This document shows positions 55,699-64,000 of a stretch of DNA of 64,000 nucleotides, one piece after another. The notes under the pieces are model-generated. The model made no database searches. It saw only the letters and a list, made by a program, of their open reading frames with translations, and was not told the DNA's origin. The stretch is from Echria macrotheca (taxonomy: Eukaryota > Ascomycota > Sordariomycetes > Sordariales > Schizotheciaceae). Both the position numbers and the translations under genes were made by a program. Position 1 is the stretch's first letter; each line of letters starts with the position of its first letter. The stretch lies in NCBI GenBank assembly GCA_030411725.1, contig MU839828.1, positions 1,302,001 to 1,366,000 of the forward strand. Direction: 5' to 3'.

Positions 55699-57559
55699 CT
55701 ACTCGTCGCGCTTGATGAGATCAACAGGCGACTTGTACGTCTTCCGGCCGATAATCAGATAATACACGACGGCAAACAACATGGTGGCGCCGAACATGAG
55801 GATGCTCCAGTTCATCGCATCGGCCGTGGGATTCGGCGAGAGGGGGAAGAAGACAAAGACCCAGACGACGAGCAGGAAAGCGATAGCGCCGAGGTTGACG
55901 GCAAGACCGAACTTGCCTAGCGACCAGCGGCGAGGGGGAAGCGGACCCCGGAAACGACGGATGACCATCACGGTGAATCTGTTTACTCAGTCAGCATGGG
56001 GCCTTGTGGTGCCGTCAGATGTCTTACGAGATAAGGTAGGTTCCCAGAATGGCATTGACAGCCAGGGACCCAATGGCGTGGAAGGCCGTGACGGAGCCAA
56101 TGTTGATGAGGGAAAGAAGAGCGGTGATGGTGAAGGTCAGCAGCACCGAGTTCAGGGGGATGTTCCAGCCCGGCTTGACCTTGGAAATGAATCCAGAGAA
56201 TGGGAGTCCGCCGTCCCGAGCGAAGGACCAGGTCTGACGCGAAACCGTAGCTACAGTGCTGATGCACGCCGAGGTGATATTAATGATAATGATGGCCGTC
56301 ATGATAGAGGTGCCGACGTTGCTCTGTGTAACATTGTAGAACGCCTGGATAAAGGGGTAACCGGTGGGCGAGTTGATGATGTCCAGAGCACTGCCGAGGG
56401 TAAAGCAAAAGGTAATGGTCATGATGAAACCCATAGTGCCGTTGACAGTAGCAGCCGTCAGGATAGCCCGCGGGAGTACGATCGAGGCATCTTTGATCTC
56501 CTCAGCCATGTGCACGGCCGAGTCGGCACCGATAAGGGTGTAGACAGGAGCAAGGAGGCCTGCGATGTTAGTCTCATGCCGTTATCGGCCGAAGGAGCTA
56601 CTCACCAACCATGAAGGACAGACCATCGGTGTCCCAGCCGCCCAAGTTCAAGAACTCGGTGAACACCTCCTTGGGATCGCCGCGAGGTCCCAGGACCCAA
56701 AGAGGGATAAGGACGGCGAAGAAACCGAGGACGTGGACAATCAGGACCAGCCCCTCCACCATCGGCAGCCTCTTGGCGAGGAAGGTGTTGAAGATGATGC
56801 AGAACGCCGTGACGGCAATGACCAAAAGGGTTCCATGCCAGTTCTCAAAAACATAATCAGGATTGTTGAGAACCAACAAACCCTGAATCATGGTTCCCAC
56901 GAGGAAGGCGAGCGAGGCCAGGCCGACCTGCCAGCCGAGAACAGACACCCATCCTTTCCGGTCAGCAGGATCCAAGAGGCGTTAGGGGCGGCTTACCTGT
57001 GATGTAGCTAACGAACCGTTGAGTTCCAGGGCTGGAAAACTCCGACACCCAGTGATATTGGCCGCCCGATGTCGGTGAGCTGCTGTGGTCAGCAATGTCG
57101 TCCAATAATTGGGGCGGCTCGACCTACATGGATGCCATCTCAGCCATGGTAGCAAAAACCAACATGTAGCCAATCCACACAATGAAGTATCCCCAAATCA
57201 TGCCGGCCGTGCCTCCGTTCAGCAGCGAGAAGAAGCTCGTCCTGGGGTGCGTTAGAGAGCCCGGTGCAGCATTGTTTCGGAAACATACATCAGAGAGATC
57301 TCCCATGTGCTCATCAGGGTGCAGGCGAAGCCCAAGGTCGAGATGAAACGGAAGTTTCTCTGCGTTTCGGTCAGAACCAGAACTCTACCCAGCCGAAGAA
57401 AGCTCAGGGACCGACATTGAGCTGCTGGGTTTTCCCCAGAATGCGCATCTCGTGCTCGTCGGCCTCGGTCCCGCCGAGCTGGGACATGTTGCGCATCTCG
57501 ACGCCATGCTCGGCCGAGGACGTCTCGAGGTACGCCTTGTTGGACTCGTCTACCGCCAT
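55699..57559 (-). CDS. APC-superfamily amino acid/choline-type permease
   Basis: Seven exons: 57559-57416, 57359-57289, 57241-57128, 57079-56997, 56953-56606, 56559-56028 and 55978-55699 (523 residues). Every junction closes in frame and the six introns are 43-56 nt. The start MAVDESNK is chosen over an upstream in-frame ATG because the upstream part is Cys/Leu/Pro-rich and unlike the family. Family signs are the N-terminal RNFRFISTLGFACTLMSTWE, the PTSGGQYHWVSEF segment, about 12 hydrophobic helices, the ADSAVHMAEEIKDAS motif of the Hnm1/Uga4 branch, and the RQTWSFARDGGLPFS loop. Such proteins import GABA, choline or other amines across the plasma membrane; the substrate is not determinable. 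Exon 4 begins at a CAGCAG tandem acceptor. Confidence 0.92.
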
Positions 57560-59494
57560 GATTGCCGTCGAAGCTTGGTCGTAACAGACGCGGAGGATGG
57601 GCGAAGAGAGGAGGACGGAGGAGCTCCAGCTTCCGAGGCAATGGAGAGCGGGTAGGGAAACCGGACAGGTCTGCCTCACTTCAGGACGGCGAAGGAGTGA
57701 GTGCCAAGAGAAAACAGGGAGAGGAAGAGGTCGCAAAAAGCAAAACAAAAGATCATGCCATCACGAAAAGCAGCAGGCACCCGACAGGCACCTCGCTGAC
57801 CGACAGGGCCAGGACCCAAGAAAGTCCCAAGGGCCCGTTGAAACCCACCCCCGCGTTGCGATTTCTGAACCCCAGCAGCATGCCTCGCGATTCTGCGCTC
57901 TGGCTGCAGTTTCGCGGAACCCTTGCTGCTACTGCTGCTGACCTCTGCTGCGTATCGAAAAAATAGCTAATGGCAAGGGCCTCGGTCGAGGACGTGGTCC
58001 AAGACAGTTCTAGCGCCACCTGCATGTCTGTCACGCCAGGCCGTCTTGGGCTAGGAGAGAACGGGTCGCGCTTTCCGTGGCGTGCAGTCTCGAAAATGAG
58101 GGGCATCTAGCGGGCCAATGGCACCACGACGGGCTCCCTATTGCATGTTGACAGGGAGCCACGGCCGGGATGCGCTTCCCATTTTCTTCGCTGTGGCCTC
58201 CATGATTGGGCTGGCCGGCCTGGTGGCGGCCGGTTGTCTGATAGACGGACGCACAGGAAGCGAAGCCGCGGCGACCAGGACGCGTTTGAGCCAGACAAAA
58301 GTGCGGTCCTTTCCGTCCAAGACGAGTCCTCGTGCTCCGAGTCCACGCCACCACTTGACCGTCGCCGAGCCCGTCTTGGCTGGGCTTCCCGGGTCCGCCC
58401 CTTCTAGCTCCCGCAGCACCGGTTGGGTGTGGGTGTTGGGGGACGTTGCGGGAGCGTGGGAGCAGGCCAGCGTGGGAGGGCGAAGGGATTTTCGATAGTC
58501 AACCGGCCGGGGTCCCTCTGATATCCCCGGTCGGCACCAGTTTCCGCGTGGGGTTACGGTCTTGTGCCAAATGCTTGTCTCGCCCAAGCTTCCCCCAGTT
58601 TCCCCAGCAGCAAATCACAGCCAAAATCGAGCGGACGCTGGGGAAAACCGGGGCCAGAAGCGAACATCCGATCGGAGCTACTCAGATAAGCTCCAAAAAG
58701 AAAGCAAAGAGCTTCGGCCAGCTGGAGTCGCCCGGATCGCCCGTCGCGTTTGCCCTTTGCAGCAAAGATCACCACCCGTCCAAGACAACTCCAGAGACAC
58801 TTTTCACGATGGCATCACGATGGCATCACGACGACCTTCGCTGATAGGCTTCCATCCTCACTCCCTTGGGAAGGAATCCCATGCATGAGAATCAATGGAC
58901 AGGGTCCGCACAAAACCCCCGTCCTGCTGGCCGCGAGCGTGTTGCCTGATTGGACGTTCCAGACACACCTTCTCGGGTTGTGGCTTTAATCTTTTCTTCT
59001 CGCTCTCTTTTCTTTTCTTTTTTGCTCTCCCGCACGTCAGGGGTCACACTCCGCTCAAAGCAGTGCTTTTTCGGCGCCGCGGTAGAGACGGACTCTGGAA
59101 CAAGCCGACCGGGTTTGCCCCTGGCAGCCAGCCGTCTCGCCGCGTTCCTCTGCATCATTCGCCCTCGCGGCACAGCAGTCGACCAGTGAACCGTTCGACT
59201 GGCGCCACGCTGGCTTGCAAGAGCAAACGTCTCTCCTTCTCTGCCATCGATCGCCCTATCTCGAATGCAAAAAGCTGGTTATCGGTCCTTCGCTGTCTCG
59301 GAAGCTTCCCCAGTGACGGCATGCTGGTCCTAAGGTTCCTCCCGCTCCTCCCGCCGTGGGCTTGATGGCTGTCTGAGATATACAAACCAAGTCCAGTTCC
59401 CCCATGGGGTCCATCTCGCTCCTTATCCACTTTTTGATCTGAGTTTGTCTCTCTGTCTCTCGCCGGCTCACTCTCTTGCGTTTCGACCGCCATC
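57560..59494. promoter_or_regulatory. Divergent intergenic region (permease / rhodopsin-like gene)
   Basis: About 1.9 kb between divergent genes. ORFs here are low-complexity, and no gene could be supported. It presumably holds both promoters. Confidence 0.45.
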
Positions 59495-60953
59495 ATGGCA
59501 GACTCTTCGACTGATGGCGGACCTCCGGGTCCCGACCCGTCCACGGGTCTGTATCCGGGACAGTCGGCACCACTGGCGACTTTGACAGCGACAGACCAGA
59601 GCGGCGCTGTCATCATCGGCGCAGCGCTTGCCTTGGTCTTTGCCCTGATCGCCATGTTTATCAGGTTATATGTTCGGCTACAGTTCCAGCGAGGTTTTTC
59701 CATGGACGATATGCTCGCTGCCACCTCCATGGTATGTTTTCTGCGGTGTCTGCAAGCAGCCCCTGACAAGATTAGGCATTTTTTATCCTTCAGTCCGGGT
59801 TGGTGTTTGGGGAGGTTCACCAGGGGTTCGGCAAGACGATCGACGACGTATCCCCGGCCGGGCTTGTTGCCATACAAAAGGTTTGTCTCTAGGATAACGC
59901 GAGGAGACAGAGCTGACGTCGCTAGATTGGATATGTCGCCGACATCTTTTACCTCCTAACGACGTTGCTCACCAAGGGCTCCATCGGCTACCTCTTTATT
60001 CGGCTTTCGCCAGATATCAACCACATCCGAGCGGCCTACGGGTGTCTGGCCGCCGCCACCGTCTTTACCGTTGCGTCGATCTTGGCTACATGTTTGCGGT
60101 GTGATCTCCAAGCACCATGGATCTTTATTAATGCCCAGTGTACGGGTCTGGTATGTCAACTCGTGAGAGGCGTTGTACGTGGCTAACCCTTCAGCTCACG
60201 CGCTGGCAAGCCATTGCCGCGCTTGATATCATTAGCGAAGTCGGGCTGTTCGCCGTTGCCATCCACATGACTCAGGGGCTCAGGGTGTCGGTGTCGAGCA
60301 AACTGGTGGTGCTGTTTGCCTTTGGGCTCCGCCTGATGTAAGTCTGCGTTTCTTCTCAAGTGGTACATGTCTGACTGTGTAGAATTCTGGTTCCCATCCT
60401 CATCCGTCTCAAGTATCTCGGCGATTCCATCTCGAGTTCGAACTGGACGCTCGATGGCGTCTTGACGGTGTTGTGTACGCAAATCCACATCAGCTATGCC
60501 ATCATTGCCACGACAACGCCGTGTCTGCGACCTTTCATGGCCGCCCTGAGCACAAACTACGGCGGCCCCACGGAGACGAAGACGCCCAGCGGGACCAAGC
60601 TCAGCGCAAGCAAACTGAGCAAGATGACGGGAAACTCGGACCGGTCCAAGCGGTCTGCCGCCCAGAAATCGGAGGTCGGCTACGCGCTGGAAGACATGAC
60701 GGTGACCGAGCCGGAGCGGGACATTGAGGCGCGCCACTCGGCCGTGCCGCAGGAGGATCCGGGGGCCAAGGTGCCGACGACACGATGGGACGGGGCGGAC
60801 TACCGCGTGGCCATCATGTCGCGGAACCTGTCGGGCGATGCGCGCAGCACGCAGAGTAACGACTCGCAGAAGATGATTATATCCAAGAATACCGAGTGGC
60901 AGGTGGAATACCTGGGGGACGGGCACGAGTCGACGGGGTCACGACACTCATAG
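59495..60953 (+). CDS. Rhodopsin-like (PTH11/SAT-type) integral membrane protein
   Basis: Five exons: 59495-59731, 59794-59880, 59926-60150, 60195-60337 and 60383-60953 (420 residues). Introns are 44-62 nt and all junctions close in frame. There are seven predicted helices, from AVIIGAALALVFALIAMFI to the helix around LTVLCTQIHISYAIIATTT. Signature stretches are RLYVRLQFQRGFSMDD, GKTIDDVSP and KGSIGYLFIRLSP, with NAQCTGLLTRW before helix 5. These match the fungal rhodopsin-like domain found in PTH11-type receptors and small-molecule-linked membrane proteins. The last 130 residues are hydrophilic and charged. No CFEM domain precedes it. The ligand is unknown. Confidence 0.87.
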
Positions 60954-63900
60954 GTGTTGGAAAGGATGGATATGATGATTAGACGGGCGGAGCATTGATG
61001 TAAAATATTGTTATGATGATGAGGCGGATCTATTCTAGATATAGAATGAGTAGAGCGACCTGGTTCTACTTTGGTTTGGACTCCGCTAGTGAGGTGACTG
61101 CTGGAAATGTTCATGACATCTCGTTTATTCTAGAGCCCAGAGTTTTGTTCATCGCAGCACTGTCAATTGCTGGTGTTTTGACCGTGCGACAATCCAAAGG
61201 GAATCACCAAAATTCAACATGAAGTTCTCGCATCCGCCCACGTGCTTCCCAGCCTCTGGACAACCAATTCTCCATTTCCCATCATCCTGATACCGATACC
61301 GATACCGATAACCCGCGCCCCTTCCATGCATCCATCCATCCGCCCACCCACCAAAAACGCCTCGCTGGGAAACAGCCCCCAAAATCCAAACACGGAATAC
61401 TCCAACAGATAAAACTAGACCACAAACGGATATCTACACGAAAGGAACAAAAAGGTGTGGCCCCCCACTCTTTGTTTCTTGCCCTTCCTTCCTTCCGCCG
61501 CTGCGGTTCGATGCACCACAATGTCCCAGTGTTTTCTACATATCACATCCCCCCTTGGACATACATCTCCTGCTAAACTAGGTTATACCTACATGTAGCA
61601 CGCGGTTACCAGGAAGTTTGACTCCAACATTTCTTTGTGCAAATCCCATACAAAAATGTTGGAGTTCAAACCTCCCACCACCTGCCAAGGCAGTGTGTGG
61701 ACAAGGAATCAAAAAAAAGTGATAAGTAACGTTAGTTTAAAATCCCATGCGGCCCGGCCCGGTAGCCGCCGCCGGTTGGAGCTTCCTTATTCGGAGTTTC
61801 TGACAAGTCTTGGTATTTGGACCCCTGGTTTGGGGGAGGGGGAGGGGGAGGGGGGACGAGAAGAGATACAATGGAGGATTTGAATTTTTTGTCGATATGC
61901 AGGTCCACACTGTCGTTGGGAGGGGCTGGAAAAAAGGGTAATCACGAAATTTTTTACAATGCTGGCCGGCAGGGAGATGTGATGCCTGATGCTTGATGCG
62001 TGATGAGGTGCCTTGGCACGTGGGATTAATCTACCTTGTTAGAAATTTAGAATGCTGAGTGATGTTTTATTGCTTTTTATTCCATCAGGACGCTGGAGAT
62101 TTGGGGATGGGTGATGAGTGATGGGCGGGGCTCGCTAGTTTTATTCTAGTTTGGGTTTTATTGTCTTGTTAAAGGGGAAAGGATCTGCGGTTTTTCGGGT
62201 ACGGTAGACTCGTTTGATTATTTTGGTTATCTTTTGCTGGGTTTTTTATCTGGAGTCAGGGGAAGGAGGGGGGGTTACCTTGTATCCGGAATATGGCCGG
62301 ATGGATTGAAGCACAGAGAGATAGCCATTGATTTGATAGGCAAACTAATTTGAAGTTGAACTGTGATGGACTTTTAATTTTTTGTCTGCTGAGTTTTACG
62401 ATATTGACAAGGCGTGAACCGGGCGTTGTTATTTTCCCAGTTGTACGGGGCGAATTTCTCTACGGAATAGAGGTACAGGTGGGAACTGGGGGGCATGTCT
62501 TGGGACTGGGAGGGAGTGGTTCCTGAGCAATGTATCGTATCGGCTTCCTGCAAACTTGGACCTTGGAAATTTAGGGAGAGAGAAAGAAAGTTGTTTAGAG
62601 GTCTGTAATTATGTAGCGATCTTGGGGATAGGAGGGGTCACAGGTCTGGCTTGGGGTAGGTTGAGCAATTCAGACTTTCCCAGAGCTAGCTCATGCTTCT
62701 GACGATAGGTATATACCCTAGGTACTTTCCTGATCTCAACCTTCGAGAGACGAACCCTGGGAATAGTTGTTCACGGCCCAGGATCAGAAACTCTGTTTTC
62801 AGAGGCCGCATACCTCTGCTACACGTGCAGAGCAGTCTACGATACGGTTACCTAACAATGTTCCGATATCTTTTCAACAGTGGATATATGGCTTTCCTCC
62901 ACCAACACAGCCAAAAGTCCACAACTGCCATATTAATTTCCCACGTGTTAGAAACTCGGTCTAGGCATGTGCAAAAAGCAATCGTCAAGGCACCACACAA
63001 AGCAGGCATCACAAGACACTCGACATGCTGGGGGCTATCCGGTTCGCGGCTCGTCGATGTTTCCAAGCTTGGTCCAGTCTGTCAGATCTTTATTCATAAA
63101 CTGCCTTCTTTCAGTACTCTCCGCGGCATTGAAATCTAGGAGAATAAAGGGATGGGAAATCCAAAGGGCATTGGTCACCTGGGTGGGTGTGACACAAGGA
63201 CAGTGACTGGCATACCCAGGGATAATTCCGATACACTGGGCCGACGACAACTATTCGTAGCTGGTGTGAATCGCCACCAATTGTACTGATGAAGTTTCCG
63301 GGTAGATACTGATTCGACGAAACGAACTGCAATCAGAACAAGAGGTCGACTGTGGAGCACAGATCTGGTACAGACCCACCACGGCCTGTGTACCCGGATC
63401 GGCCGGACCGGACCCGTTCTCCACCCTGACCCAGACCCGGTCAGACCCACCCACCCGCCCAGCCCCGCCTCCGCCTCCGGACCACCGACGACATACGACA
63501 TACTTAGGTACTCGGCCGGTGCCTCACCAAGCAATGTGCTACCTACTACCTACGCGCCGCTTACTTGCCCAGTAGAACCCAGTTATTCCTTGCTTACCGA
63601 TAGCTTCTTCGCAGCATGCCAGCTACAGATTATCGAGGGGATTCTTTTGCAGGACACCTTCATTGAGTGGAACGGGAATATCCTCCGGTCTCCGGATGAT
63701 GTGGTCCGGCGCCCGGCGGCGACCTGATCTCCAACGCTCCAACAGGAGTTGGACCGGCCAAGTCGTCTTCCGCATGGTGCGTTCAACGTTCATCAACATC
63801 GTTGGTCTTCCCTCACCGTCACGGATCTTGCATTTTCGATATAGATCTGTCCTGATTTATTTTCCGATGGGCAACAAGTTCCGACCAAGCTACATAAGCT

Positions 63901-64000
63901 ACATACGGATACATAAGTCCAACATATGGACGCTTTCCCACTCTCTGCTCACCCAATCCATAGCATCAACATCGACAACTCATAATACAACCATCATCGC
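60954..64000. other. Intergenic region to the window end, no gene seen
   Basis: No supported gene in the last 3 kb. A (GATACC)n-type repeat lies at about 61290-61312, a GGGGGA repeat near 61836-61856, and CCTAGGTA/CTACCTAC motifs occur at about 62717 and 63540-63552. The right end may be the promoter of a gene beyond the window. Confidence 0.5.
61290..61312. repeat. GATACC hexanucleotide repeat
   Basis: About four tandem copies of a GATACC-type unit in the 3' flank of the rhodopsin-like gene. Confidence 0.8.

Overview
The window is nuclear DNA from a filamentous ascomycete, most likely a Sordariomycete (possibly Sordariales). Coding exons are GC-rich. Genes are interrupted by short 43-155 nt introns with GT...AG ends and CTAAC/CTGAC-type branch sites. 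Gene families include a HET-domain protein, a rhodopsin-like membrane protein and a fungal caspase-zinc finger protein. Species cannot be named from sequence alone. There is one assembly gap (22216-22225).

Layout. 1-2322: 3' part of the PRP4 spliceosomal kinase. 2323-11798: gene-free tract with microsatellites and a Ty3/gypsy reverse-transcriptase relic. 11799-13388: a Ran1/Pat1-like protein kinase. 13389-22895: a second gene-poor tract holding only an intron-containing tRNA-Lys(CTT) and the assembly gap. 22896-24509: a secreted precursor with regularly spaced Lys-Arg (Kex2-type) sites and internal repeats. 26323-33332: housekeeping-type block with a PAQR/hemolysin III receptor, the TFIIIC subunit Tfc6 (WD40), a class II aldolase/adducin-domain protein and a single-pass Cys-rich membrane protein. 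35370-37614: a TauD-type 2-oxoglutarate dioxygenase and a conserved nuclear-looking unknown protein. 37909-54026: an accessory-looking stretch with a HET-domain protein, an OMP decarboxylase-like fragment, a large polytopic membrane protein, an ankyrin-repeat protein divergent from a single-TM unknown, a tentative small gene, a dsRBD-like protein and a caspase-like/C2H2 fusion. 54027-55698: AT-rich, gene-free. 55699-57559: a seven-exon APC-superfamily permease. 59495-60953: a five-exon rhodopsin-like integral membrane protein. 60954-64000: no gene seen.

How the genes relate. Fungal genes are not in operons, so linkage is only suggestive. HET, ankyrin, caspase-like and dsRBD-like proteins are types that recur in fungal allorecognition, programmed cell death and RNA-based defence. 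Their grouping between 37.9 and 54.2 kb makes this stretch the best candidate for an immune-like accessory region. The most novel single locus is the Kex2-type repeat precursor at 22896-24509. Its mature fragments look like six diverged copies of one helical module. All intron models were made by hand from splice signals and reading-frame closure; none is backed by transcripts.
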